In this document: in pieces, positions 37,310 to 45,849 of the stretch
Layout of the letters: each line of letters opens with the position of its first letter
Position numbering within the stretch: position 1 is the first letter of the stretch
From: Bosea sp. RAC05
Lineage (GTDB): Bacteria; Pseudomonadota; Alphaproteobacteria; Rhizobiales; Beijerinckiaceae
Length of the DNA: 64,000 nucleotides
NCBI RefSeq assembly: GCF_001713455.1
Contig: NZ_CP016463.1
Location: 372,001-436,000, forward strand
Direction: 5' to 3'
The notes under the pieces: model-generated
What the model saw: the letters and a program-made list of their open reading frames with translations, nothing else
Told to the model about the DNA's origin: nothing
Databases searched by the model: none
Translations under genes and position numbers: made by a program

Positions 37310-38908
37310 ATGCGTCGGACAGTTGCCATCGGCATTCTCGGATCGACCCTCGACAGCGGTTCTAAGAGCACACGCTGGGGGAAGTGGCGTCCGACGGTTT
37401 CGCTATGCCAGCAGCCTGGCCTTTTCATCGATCGGCTGGAGCTTTTGACCGACCGGCATTCCGACGGAACCTATGCCCAGGTCTGCGCGGATATCGCGGA
37501 GGTTTCGCCCGCGACGGAGGTTCGGCGCCATCTCCTGACCATCAAGAACCCATGGGACTTCAGCGAGGTCTATGAGGGCCTGCGTGCCTTTGCGGAGTCC
37601 TATGAGTTCGACCACGAGCGCGAGCGCTATCTGGTCAACATCACCACCGGCACGCATGTGCACCAGATCTGCTGGTTCCTGCTGACCGAGGCCCGGTTCG
37701 TCCCGGCTGAGCTGCTGCAGCTGTCGCCCGCCAAGAAGCGCGACGGCGAGGAAGGATCGATCGGAACGCACTCGATCATCGACCTCGATCTCTCCCGCTA
37801 TGATGCCATCGCAACCCGGTTCGCGGCCGAGCGGAATGAGGCTGCCTCGTTTCTTAAATCGGGCATCGCGACGCGCAACCGCGCCTTCAATGCGATGATC
37901 GATGAAATCGAGCAGGTCGCCATCCGCTCGCGCGCTCCCGTTCTTCTGATGGGTCAGACGGGGGCGGGGAAGTCGCATCTGGCCAAGCGCATTTACGAGC
38001 TCAAGAAGGCGCAGCGCCAGGTGTCCGGGGCCTTCGTCGAGGTCAACTGCGCAACTCTGCGAGGCGATCAGGCGATGTCGACGCTCTTTGGCCATGTGAA
38101 GGGTGCCTACACCGGTGCCCTTGCTGGTCGGGCAGGGCTTATGCGATCGGCCGACAAGGGCATCCTCTTCCTCGACGAGATTGGCGAGCTTGGACTGGAC
38201 GAGCAGGCCATGTGCCTGCGTGCGATCGAGGAGAAGAGCTTCTTGCCGGTCGGGGCAGACAAGGACGCGACGTCGGATTTCCAGCTGATCGCCGGGACGA
38301 ACCGTGATCTGCAGATCGACGTGAAGCAGGGACGATTCCGCGAGGACCTGCTGGCGCGGCTGAACCTGTGGACGTTCGAGCTTCCGGCACTGCGCGATCG
38401 CCGCGAGGATATCGAGCCCAATCTCGAATACGAGCTTGCGCGCTTCACGCAGCGAGAGGGACGCAAGGCGACCTTCAACCGGGAGGCTCGTGCCATCTAC
38501 CTGGCATTTGCCCAATCGCCCGAAGCAACCTGGAGCGCCAACTTCCGAGACCTCTCGGCGTCGGTGACCCGCATGGCCACACTGGCCCCGAATTCTCGCA
38601 TCGACGAACAGACCGCCCGAGCCGAGATTGCGAGGCTTCGCCGCCAGTGGAGCACGTTGCATAGCAGCGCCGCGGAACACCTCCAGGAACTCCTTGGAGA
38701 GCGTCTGTCTGCCATCGACGCATTCGATCAGGGGCAGATCGCCAACGTCATCGACGTCTGCCGCAGGTCGCGTTCCCTGAGCGAAGCCGGCAGAGAGCTC
38801 TTCAATGTCTCGCGGACCCAGAAGTCGTCAGGCAACGATGCCGACCGGCTGCGCAAGTACCTCGCTCGGTTTGGTCTGTCCTTCGATCTCATCGCGGCAC
38901 CGCGATAG
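37310..38908 (+). CDS. rtcR: sigma54-dependent transcriptional activator RtcR
   Basis: RtcR activates rtc genes with sigma54-RNA polymerase. The 532 residues have an N-terminal CARF (CRISPR-associated Rossmann fold) sensor domain (about 1-180, with GILGSTLD and VNITTGTHVHQICWFLL), an AAA+ domain with Walker A GQTGAGKS (215-222), GAYTGA sigma54-contact loop (265-270), Walker B ILFLDEIGEL, and a C-terminal helical DNA-binding part. CARF domains bind RNA fragments or cyclic nucleotides; in E. coli RtcR the sensor domain represses until an RNA signal is bound. A DarT-like gene begins 1 base after its stop. Confidence 0.93.
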   Translation: MRRTVAIGILGSTLDSGSKSTRWGKWRPTVSLCQQPGLFIDRLELLTDRHSDGTYAQVCADIAEVSPATEVRRHLLTIKNPWDFSEVYEGLRAFAESYEFDHERERYLVNITTGTHVHQICWFLLTEARFVPAELLQLSPAKKRDGEEGSIGTHSIIDLDLSRYDAIATRFAAERNEAASFLKSGIATRNRAFNAMIDEIEQVAIRSRAPVLLMGQTGAGKSHLAKRIYELKKAQRQVSGAFVEVNCATLRGDQAMSTLFGHVKGAYTGALAGRAGLMRSADKGILFLDEIGELGLDEQAMCLRAIEEKSFLPVGADKDATSDFQLIAGTNRDLQIDVKQGRFREDLLARLNLWTFELPALRDRREDIEPNLEYELARFTQREGRKATFNREARAIYLAFAQSPEATWSANFRDLSASVTRMATLAPNSRIDEQTARAEIARLRRQWSTLHSSAAEHLQELLGERLSAIDAFDQGQIANVIDVCRRSRSLSEAGRELFNVSRTQKSSGNDADRLRKYLARFGLSFDLIAAPR

Positions 38909-38909
38909 G

Positions 38910-39443
38910 GTGAACCAGATGGGTCCCGAACAGCGACTGGCAGAGATCGTTCGGCAGCACCTCGGGGGCGTTCTGTTTCACGTCACCGACCAGGCCAATC
39001 TCGAATCGGTCGACCAGCACGGTCTATTGTCCCGCGATGAGGCGCGGTTGAGGGACGTATCAGCGGCATTGCCAGGAGGCAGTCCCCTGACACAGGAACT
39101 CGACGAGCGGGCCATGCTGACCGATTACGTCTTCCTCGGGTTCTTCCCCAGCAGAGTGATGCCTGCGCACCCAGAGCAACGACGCCGTAGGCCGCGCACG
39201 CTTCATATCGATCCGAGCATCCTGCTGAAGCGAGGTGTCAGGCTCGCGCTTGGGCCGGCCAACCACCGCAACACCGACACCTATTCGGTCGGCCGGGCCT
39301 TCGCGAAGATCGACTGGGAGGTGTTCGAACCGGAGTTCGACGCAAAGGCGATCATGAATGCCGCGCGCGTGGACCGCGTCTGGAAGTACGAGATCCTGGT
39401 GCCAAAGGTCGTGGAGAGGGCGTACATCGTCGGTATCGAATAG
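38910..39443 (+). CDS. DarT-like ADP-ribosyltransferase-fold protein downstream of rtcR
   Basis: The GTG at 38910 (or ATG at 38919) begins a 174-177 residue protein. Features resemble DarT (DUF4433) ADP-ribosyltransferases: LFHVTDQANLESVDQHGLLS near the start, LTDYVFLGFFPSRVMP in the middle, IDWEVF, and near the end KYEILVP, whose Glu fits the catalytic Glu. DarT modifies thymidine in single-stranded DNA. KptA/Tpt1 RNA 2'-phosphotransferases share the fold and would suit an RNA-repair setting, but the KptA motifs are weaker here. No DarG-like macrodomain antitoxin lies next to it. Cotranscription with rtcR is likely. Confidence 0.6.
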   Translation: MNQMGPEQRLAEIVRQHLGGVLFHVTDQANLESVDQHGLLSRDEARLRDVSAALPGGSPLTQELDERAMLTDYVFLGFFPSRVMPAHPEQRRRRPRTLHIDPSILLKRGVRLALGPANHRNTDTYSVGRAFAKIDWEVFEPEFDAKAIMNAARVDRVWKYEILVPKVVERAYIVGIE

Positions 39444-39525
39444 ACCATCGCCCTATCCGGATCAGGCGGCGACCGGAAGTCCATCTGCCTTGCAAGAATC
39501 AGCATTACGCTTCGTGGAAAGATCC

Positions 39526-40383
39526 ATGGAGTTGATGATGATCGAACAGAAAATCCAAGAGCTGATCGATGCCGGCGCGCTGTTCGTCATCAATCACAGC
39601 GGAGGCAAGGACTCCCAGGCCATGTATCACGTGGTCAAGAGCCGGGTGCCAGCCCGCCAGATCCTCGTCATCCACGCCAATCTCGGCGAGGTCGAGTGGG
39701 ACGGCGTCATTTCGCACATCAAGGCGACCATCGACGACCACCCCCTTCTGGTCTGCAAGAACGAGAACAAGACGTTCCTCGAAATGGTCGAGAAGCGCGG
39801 CATGTTTCCGTCTCCGCAGCAGCGGCAGTGCACATCGGATCTGAAGCGTGGCCCGATCGAGCGCGAAATCCGTCGCTATCTCAAGGCCCATCCCGAATTC
39901 GAGGGCCGCATCGTCAACTGCATGGGTCTCCGAGCCCAGGAGAGCGCCAACCGCGCCAAGCAGAAGGTGTTCAAGGCCAATGAGGGCAACAGCATCGCCG
40001 GCCGCGAGTGGTACGACTGGCTCCCGATCCATCACTACACGATCGACCAAGTCTGGAAGGTGATCGAGGACGCCGGCCAGACGCCGCACCCGGCCTATGC
40101 GAGGGGCATGTCGCGCCTCTCGTGCCGCTTCTGCATCATGGCGTCCGACGAGGACCTCCGGACGGCGGCGCGCCTCAGCCCGGACCTCTACCAGAAGTAC
40201 GTCGACATGGAACAGGCCATCGGCCGGACCATGATGATGCCGCGCGGCGGGGTCGCAAAGTCGCTCGAAGAGATCACGGGCATCGCCGCCGGCCGCCCCG
40301 CCAAGCCTGCGGCCGCAATGCCGACCGTCGCCTCTGCCCCTCAGGCGGAGCTCGATTTCGACATGCCAGCACCGGCGATGTGA
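39526..40383 (+). CDS. PAPS reductase-like PP-loop ATPase
   Basis: From ATG 39526, 285 residues. The PP-loop SGGKDS is at 25-30, followed by IHANLGEVEWDGV, an R-Q-C-T-S-D-L-K segment and SCRFCIMASDEDL, a second Cys pair. This is the phosphoadenosine-phosphosulphate reductase / N-type ATP pyrophosphatase superfamily. Phage and island members are common and related to DndC-like DNA-modification enzymes. True assimilatory sulphate reduction is unlikely without neighbours. It follows the DarT-like gene by 82 bases. The C-terminal Ala/Pro tail is low-complexity. Confidence 0.8.
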   Translation: MELMMIEQKIQELIDAGALFVINHSGGKDSQAMYHVVKSRVPARQILVIHANLGEVEWDGVISHIKATIDDHPLLVCKNENKTFLEMVEKRGMFPSPQQRQCTSDLKRGPIEREIRRYLKAHPEFEGRIVNCMGLRAQESANRAKQKVFKANEGNSIAGREWYDWLPIHHYTIDQVWKVIEDAGQTPHPAYARGMSRLSCRFCIMASDEDLRTAARLSPDLYQKYVDMEQAIGRTMMMPRGGVAKSLEEITGIAAGRPAKPAAAMPTVASAPQAELDFDMPAPAM

Positions 40384-40389
40384 AGGGCT

Positions 40390-40968
40390 TCAGGAAAGCC
40401 CGGCGTCGTAAGTCGCCAGGCTTTCGAAGAACACGTCGTCGACCAGAAGTCGTCTGGCTGCAGCTCGCGCCTGGATCCTGCCGATCAGCGTCCCGTCGCA
40501 TCCCCAGTGACGCTGACTGAGAGCGGCCGCGATCTGGTAGCGGTTCATCATGCCCGGCCGCTCCATCTCGGGGCGACCGTCGAACGCGACCGCATCATCG
40601 AAGAGATCAGTGCCGCAGGAGATGCCTGTGGCATGATAGAGCAGCTGCAGCGCGCAGGCATCGGTGACGAAGTCGGTGGAGCAGACCATCGTTGCCCCAG
40701 CCAAGTGCTCGTGGAGCGCCGCGGCGACCATCCCGGCTTCGACAACGGTAGATGCACCTCCCGGCGCATCCGCCATGGCCGGCGCCTCAGCAAACCGTGC
40801 AGACCAGTCCCGGTGGGGTGCTACTGTCCAAGAGGTCACCTTCAACCGGTCGTCGCAGACGGCGATCTCGACCGGGTGGCCGTGCCCAGGCGACGACAGT
40901 ATAGACCCCAGGAACAGCAGGCCTGGGTCGATGCGTGCTCCGGGGTTGGGTTTCGTCCGAAATCTCAC
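40390..40968 (-). CDS. degenerate DEDD-exonuclease-like paralogue
   Basis: 192 residues, coupled by ATGA to the preceding exonuclease (40965-40968). The opening LLFLGSILSS followed by HPVEIAVCDD aligns with FLFLDMEASS and FPIEIGVCDD of the neighbour, but the metal-binding Asp and Glu of the first DEDD motif are Gly21 and Ile23. A later Asp (CSTDFVTDACALQLL) remains. It should be inactive as a nuclease and may be a structural or regulatory partner. Confidence 0.6.
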   Translation of the reverse strand: MRFRTKPNPGARIDPGLLFLGSILSSPGHGHPVEIAVCDDRLKVTSWTVAPHRDWSARFAEAPAMADAPGGASTVVEAGMVAAALHEHLAGATMVCSTDFVTDACALQLLYHATGISCGTDLFDDAVAFDGRPEMERPGMMNRYQIAAALSQRHWGCDGTLIGRIQARAAARRLLVDDVFFESLATYDAGLS

Positions 40969-41582
40969 GCGCGTAGACCGATGGCTGAAGGCTTCCCCTT
41001 CATCTCGCGATCGTACCGCTCGACCTCTTCAAAATAGTCCTCGTCGACGAGCATCCGGAACACAGCGGCCATGCTCTTCGCGTCGGGCCCCGCACGATGA
41101 ATGTGAGGCCAATAGAGGCGAGCGAGTTCCTGCGAGCGCTCAAGACGGTGCTCGATGACGTCGGCCCATTGATTGCCTTCCAGAACGTCGAAGCTCGCCT
41201 GCAGGAAAGGGTTGATCTCCTGGGTTACCCAGCGCCGGCCGGCACAGCAGAGCTGCTGAAGCCAGCGGGCATCATAGGTGGGGTTGTCGGAGTGCATCGC
41301 ATGTCCAGGCGAGACGATCTTGCTCATTTCCAGCAGGACCGCGTCGACAGGGAGGCCGTCGGCGATCAACTTGGCCTGGCTGATGCCGTGGATCTGCTGG
41401 GACACGTCGTTCCACTCCAGGTCCTGCCAAGAGGGGTGCGGCTGGATCAGCCAGCTATGGGCCTGCAGTGCGTCATCGCAGACACCGATCTCGATCGGGA
41501 AGCCACCCTCAAGAGACGAGGCCTCCATGTCGAGGAAGAGGAAGTCAGGTCGCAGGACGCGGCTGGGAAGGGGCGGGCTCAC
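40965..41582 (-). CDS. DEDD-family 3'-5' exonuclease
   Basis: 205 residues with the DEDD fold: motif I FLDMEASS (Asp18, Glu20), a central HGI helix start, motif II DNPTYDARWLQQL and motif III HRAGPDAKSM. The arrangement is that of the H-x-x-x-D (DEDDh) RNase T/DnaQ group, acting on 3' ends of DNA or RNA. It is the fifth gene of a six-gene operon and is coupled to its degenerate paralogue and to the upstream gene by ATGA. The substrate is uncertain. Confidence 0.8.
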   Translation of the reverse strand: MSPPLPSRVLRPDFLFLDMEASSLEGGFPIEIGVCDDALQAHSWLIQPHPSWQDLEWNDVSQQIHGISQAKLIADGLPVDAVLLEMSKIVSPGHAMHSDNPTYDARWLQQLCCAGRRWVTQEINPFLQASFDVLEGNQWADVIEHRLERSQELARLYWPHIHRAGPDAKSMAAVFRMLVDEDYFEEVERYDREMKGKPSAIGLRA

Positions 41583-42421
41583 GACATGAGCTCCAGAGCG
41601 GGAACGACGACCTGACCGTCGAGCGCAGCCGGATAAGTCACGCGAAAGCGCAGGGTGGGCGTACCGCTATAGATGCACATCCGGTTGACGACTCCGCCGA
41701 GGAAAGTTCGATCCAGAAGGATGGACATGTCGATCTCCTTGAGATGCGACTGCACCTCGGCTGCCTTCACATGATCAGGGATTTCCAGGCTCAAGCGTCC
41801 CTTGATCGCAAGCTCGCCCCAGCGATCCATCGACTTGCTCAGACGATCGGGATCACCCTTGGGAGGACCCGCATCGCGGCGCTCGATAAAGGTCGAGCGG
41901 ATTTCACCCAGCCCCAGCCCTTCGTAGAAAAACGGCCATTTGGGTCCCATGCGAGGTTGCACCGTCGCCAGGATCTGAACGATCTGATCACCAGGATCAT
42001 CGGCGGCTTTCACGCCAAAAGGCATGAACAGCTCCACATCGGCCTCGACACGGCGCGCGTGCAAGATGCCCTTGTGGCTGTCCCAGACATGCCGGCGCAT
42101 GATGATTTCGTCAGGCCGCGGTGATTGGGGGAGATAGCCCTCGAACCGGTCGGACGGATCGCGAACCTTGAAGACACGTCTCTGCTCGACATCCACCCGG
42201 ACATGCAGCGATGACCGTTTGTTGATGCTGTAGCGCTCGCAGATCTCCTCGGCCTCGGTGATGGCTGTCGGCAGATGGGTGAAGGCCGTGAAGTCGGTGA
42301 TATGCCGGCCAGCGTGCCAGGCGCTCACGCGCGCCGTCAGCTCCTCGAAGACATGGATCGTCCGCTTCCTGGTCTCGACGACCTCGTCTTCGAAAACACG
42401 GACGGGCTCATCGCGACCCAT
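41579..42421 (-). CDS. hypothetical protein in PBP-exonuclease operon
   Basis: From ATG 42421 the product has 280 residues; an earlier start at 42454 would overlap the previous gene more. It is mixed alpha/beta with many Arg, no signal peptide and no motif known to me. Its start overlaps the end of the 42408 gene by 14 bases and its stop overlaps the exonuclease start (ATGA). Confidence 0.65.
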   Translation of the reverse strand: MGRDEPVRVFEDEVVETRKRTIHVFEELTARVSAWHAGRHITDFTAFTHLPTAITEAEEICERYSINKRSSLHVRVDVEQRRVFKVRDPSDRFEGYLPQSPRPDEIIMRRHVWDSHKGILHARRVEADVELFMPFGVKAADDPGDQIVQILATVQPRMGPKWPFFYEGLGLGEIRSTFIERRDAGPPKGDPDRLSKSMDRWGELAIKGRLSLEIPDHVKAAEVQSHLKEIDMSILLDRTFLGGVVNRMCIYSGTPTLRFRVTYPAALDGQVVVPALELMS

Positions 42422-42725
42422 CGGTCTCTCCCTCGAGGCGTGAGAGCACATCATCGAAGGCGACGCGCACCTTATTCAGGCCTCGGATCGTGGCCATCCT
42501 TCGCTCGACGTAGTCGACATGCATCTCCTCGGGAGTTTCGTCCCCGTTGCCGGTCAGCCCGTAGAGGAACTCCGAAAGCTGGCCCGGCTTGGCACTGCGC
42601 GCGAGCTTGAGGAAATAGGCCCTCATCTCGGCCTCGCTCATGCCGTGCAGCTCGTCCATGTCGATGTTGGCAATCTCGACATGAGATGCCGGATCGAACT
42701 GTTCCTCGTCGTGTTCCTGGCTCAT
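42408..42725 (-). CDS. small acidic hypothetical protein
   Basis: 105 residues from ATG 42725, starting one base after the PBP stop. Acidic N terminus (SQEHDEEQFDP), then a helical part (about 30-100). No known motif. Part of the same operon. Confidence 0.6.
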   Translation of the reverse strand: MSQEHDEEQFDPASHVEIANIDMDELHGMSEAEMRAYFLKLARSAKPGQLSEFLYGLTGNGDETPEEMHVDYVERRMATIRGLNKVRVAFDDVLSRLEGETDGSR

Positions 42726-42726
42726 C

Positions 42727-45030
42727 TCAGTCTTCCTCGGGCAGATAATCGGCAGGGGGCGCCGGCTCGGCTGGCGGCATGCGCGAGCGGCGGGATGCCC
42801 CTGCTCGCATCTCCGGCTCAATTGGCGTGGTGGTAACGAGAGGCGAGTCCTGGCGCACGAGTTCGACCTGACCGTTGCGCGCGGGCAGCCCGGTGTTGGG
42901 ATCGACCGTGATGCTGACGAGACCTACCGGCTTGATGAGTTCGGGATAGCGGAAAGCACCGGCCGCCCGGTCGAGGAAGTCACGCATGACGGGCGCGGCA
43001 ACCTTGCCGCCGGCCGCTCCATCGAACAGTGCCTTGTTGTCGTCCCGACCGATCCAGACCGCTACGGAGACGTCACCGGAGAACCCCACAAACCAGGCAT
43101 CGCGCGCTGCGTTGGTGGTTCCGGTCTTGCCCGCGAACGGATGCGTAAAGCCGGCGAAAGCCTGGCGAGCAGTCCCACGATCGACGACGCCCTTGAGGAT
43201 CGAGGCCATTTGGGCCGCTGCGATAGGGTCCATCGCCTGCGTGACGTCAGGCTCGATAGCGCGCAGCAGTGCACCATCGCGACTGCGAACCTGACTGACG
43301 AAGCGCGGCCGCGCGACCTTGCCGGTGTTGGCAAATGCCGCGAACGCCGTCGCCATCTGAAGCGGCGTGACCTCCATGGCACCAAGAGCAGCCGCATTCG
43401 TCATGCTGCCGGTGATCCCGAGACGGCGTGCCATGTCCTCAAGATCGGGCAGTCCCACCGTCCATGCCGTTCTCGCCGCGGCCGTGTTGCGCGATTGCTC
43501 GACAGCCCTGCGAAGCGTGACCAGACCGCCCTTGCCGGCTCCTGCTGAATCGGCCGGGCGCCAGTCTTCCTTGCCTGGTCCCTGCTCGATGACGATCGGT
43601 GCGTCGAGGATCGGGGACGTGGCGTCATAGCCGATCTCCAGAGCGGCCGAATACAGGATCGGCTTGAACGAAGATCCAGCCTGGCGATGCGCCTGGGTCG
43701 CTCGGTCGAATTGGGATCGCTCGCGCGAAAACCCGCCCACCAATGCCAGCACGTCCCCGGTGCGGGGATCGAGCGCGACCAGTGCGCCGTCGACTTCGGG
43801 CATCTGCGCGAGCTGCGGACGATCGCCGAGCAGATCGAGAAGGATGACATCGCCGGGCCGAACGACGTCCGAAAGCCGGCGTCCGGTCCAACGCACGCCA
43901 TCGCTACCCAGCCTGACACGCTCTTTGGCGCCGATCGCGACGACGGCATCGGAAGCGACGCTCTCGACCACTCCGAGAGAAAAATCGGCACTGCCCGCCG
44001 GCGGGTCGAGCCTGGGGTTGCTCCAGTCGATGGGAAGGCTCACACGGGCCAGTGGCCCGCGCCATCCAAGGCTCTGATCAGCACGACGGATCCCGGCCTT
44101 CAGCGCGTCGTCGGCGGCCTGCTGCACAGCCGGATTCAGCGTCGAGGTGATGACGATGTCCTGCCTCGACTGGATATCGGCAGGCAGATCCTGGACAGCC
44201 TGCTTCCAGGCCAGCTCCTGGAACCAGCCCTCCTGTGTATCCATCGCATTTTCGCGCGACTTGCGCTCTGCGAGACGAATGGGCTCGGCAGCCCATGCCG
44301 CCACGACATCCTGTCTGACCGCACCGTCCTCGGCCATCCGACGAAGCACGTAGTTGCGCCGCTCGATGGCACGGCCGCCATTCCGGGTCGGGTTGAACGC
44401 GCTGGGTGCCTTGGGCATGCCGGCGAGCAGGGCCGCCTCGGAGAGCTGAAGCTGATCCAGAGTCTTGCCGAAATAGGTCTGAGCCGCTTCGGCCACGCCG
44501 TAGGCACCCAGACCGAGGTAGATCTCGTTTAGATAGATTTCGAGGATACGCTCCTTGCCCAGGGCGCGGTCCATCCGCTGGGCGAGCAACGCCTCGCGGA
44601 TCTTGCGGGATATCGATTTCTCGTTGCCGACAAGCAGGTTTTTGGCGACCTGCTGTGTGATGGTCGAGCCGCCGGACGAATGGGCCCCGGTCGCATTGCC
44701 GATGGCGGCGCGCGCGATGGCCAACGGGTCAATGCCATCATGACTGAAGTAGTTGCGGTCCTCGGCCGAGACGAAGGCCTGGACCACGAGCTTGGGGATC
44801 TTGGCATATGGCACGAAGACGCGACGCTGCTCCGCCCGGCGGCCCAGCAGCGAACCGTCAGATGCGCGGATCTCGGACCCGGTCTTCGGGACATAGGTGG
44901 ACAAGGCTCGATAGTCGGGTAGATCGCGGCCGTAATCGGACACGACGGCCAGCACCACCGAAAAGCCTGCCAGGGCGACGCCGGCTGCAGCGAGAACGGT
45001 AAGCCCGAAGACCGTACGGAACAGTCTCAT
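42727..45030 (-). CDS. class A penicillin-binding protein (PBP1A type)
   Basis: A bifunctional peptidoglycan glycosyltransferase/transpeptidase, 767 residues. One N-terminal membrane helix (8-30) is followed by the GT51 domain with Glu90 in AEDRNYFSHDG and the GGSTITQQ motif, then the transpeptidase domain with Ser453 in SSFK (453-456), SRN and KTGTT motifs. The Pro-rich tail is short. The enzyme acts on the outer face of the inner membrane. It is second in a six-gene operon, with ATGA coupling to the upstream gene. Linked cell-wall genes follow at 46984-50086. Confidence 0.95.
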   Translation of the reverse strand: MRLFRTVFGLTVLAAAGVALAGFSVVLAVVSDYGRDLPDYRALSTYVPKTGSEIRASDGSLLGRRAEQRRVFVPYAKIPKLVVQAFVSAEDRNYFSHDGIDPLAIARAAIGNATGAHSSGGSTITQQVAKNLLVGNEKSISRKIREALLAQRMDRALGKERILEIYLNEIYLGLGAYGVAEAAQTYFGKTLDQLQLSEAALLAGMPKAPSAFNPTRNGGRAIERRNYVLRRMAEDGAVRQDVVAAWAAEPIRLAERKSRENAMDTQEGWFQELAWKQAVQDLPADIQSRQDIVITSTLNPAVQQAADDALKAGIRRADQSLGWRGPLARVSLPIDWSNPRLDPPAGSADFSLGVVESVASDAVVAIGAKERVRLGSDGVRWTGRRLSDVVRPGDVILLDLLGDRPQLAQMPEVDGALVALDPRTGDVLALVGGFSRERSQFDRATQAHRQAGSSFKPILYSAALEIGYDATSPILDAPIVIEQGPGKEDWRPADSAGAGKGGLVTLRRAVEQSRNTAAARTAWTVGLPDLEDMARRLGITGSMTNAAALGAMEVTPLQMATAFAAFANTGKVARPRFVSQVRSRDGALLRAIEPDVTQAMDPIAAAQMASILKGVVDRGTARQAFAGFTHPFAGKTGTTNAARDAWFVGFSGDVSVAVWIGRDDNKALFDGAAGGKVAAPVMRDFLDRAAGAFRYPELIKPVGLVSITVDPNTGLPARNGQVELVRQDSPLVTTTPIEPEMRAGASRRSRMPPAEPAPPADYLPEED

Positions 45031-45653
45031 CGGGCAGCCTTCACTGCCGTTCTCGCCGGCGGTTTTGCGACCGGGTTGCTCTTCTTGCGCATCAGGAAGG
45101 TTGGCAGGGTCGAGGCGAGCCTCTCGACGTCGGCCGACTTGATCGGACCGCGAAGGCGGCGTGACAACGGCAGCGGATCGATGCCGGCGTGGGTGCCGAA
45201 GCGCATCATCGAGGCGGCGGCCTCACCTGCGTGGGCGCGCGAAGCCCAAAGCAGCTTCCACGCCTGCATGACGGCATCCTTGGGCCCTTCGGACAGACAG
45301 ACGCCCAGGGTGGCAATCACCACCTCGTAGGCACGGATCTGCCGCATGGCCTGAGCGTAGGTCATGTCTTTCATCCCGCGTTTCTGGACCGGCTCAAGCC
45401 GTTCGGTGAGGACGCGGGAGTGACTGGATGCAAGCTTGGCGACGATGTCGGCCGCGACGTCGCGCTTGATACCAGCAGGTTTCACAGCGACGCCTGGCCC
45501 CCACTTGTCGGCGGCCAGATCGATCAGCGCGTTGACCAGTGACAGTACGGCGGCACGGTCCACAGGAGACAGATCCTGGAGCCCTCTGACCAAGTCGGTA
45601 TTCACCTGTTGCACGATGGTCCGCGCACGCCGTTCACGAAAGAAGGAGAACAA
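45027..45653 (-). CDS. hypothetical protein coupled to PBP gene, start uncertain
   Basis: The frame is open to 45947, but its first 100 residues (for example PEYPSPNSSNRR) look non-coding and would overlap the start of the divergent 45850 gene, so the start is probably near 45600-45653 (TTG or GTG, no strong ribosome site). That gives about 195-208 residues, helical, with a basic end. Its stop overlaps the PBP start (ATGA). Function unknown; it heads the operon. The divergent gap 45654-45849 is visibly more AT-rich. Confidence 0.55.
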   Translation of the reverse strand: MFSFFRERRARTIVQQVNTDLVRGLQDLSPVDRAAVLSLVNALIDLAADKWGPGVAVKPAGIKRDVAADIVAKLASSHSRVLTERLEPVQKRGMKDMTYAQAMRQIRAYEVVIATLGVCLSEGPKDAVMQAWKLLWASRAHAGEAAASMMRFGTHAGIDPLPLSRRLRGPIKSADVERLASTLPTFLMRKKSNPVAKPPARTAVKAAR

Positions 45654-45849
45654 GGATCGATGCCGCCGATTCGAGGAGTTCGGTGAAGGGTATTCGGGGC
45701 AATCGGGCCAATCAACAAGGAGCGAAGTCTCAATCCAGTTAAACTGGGGATTGCCGCCGTTTCCGTCTTTCGCCAGTTCACGTATGATTGGTCCGTCAGG
45801 GTCCGCAGGTTTGCCGATGGATCCCTGCCTTCGTCGCCAGGAGATGACC

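Noticed and set aside
38910..39443. Assignment as a KptA/Tpt1 RNA 2'-phosphotransferase
   Set aside because: Plausible in context, but the H-G-T and R-x-x-V-H-L type motifs of KptA are not there, while the DarT-type motifs are; kept as an alternative only.
40384..40395. GGGCTT/AAGCCC stem between the PAPS-type gene and the exonuclease paralogue as a bidirectional terminator
   Set aside because: Only six paired bases and no T-tract in either direction.
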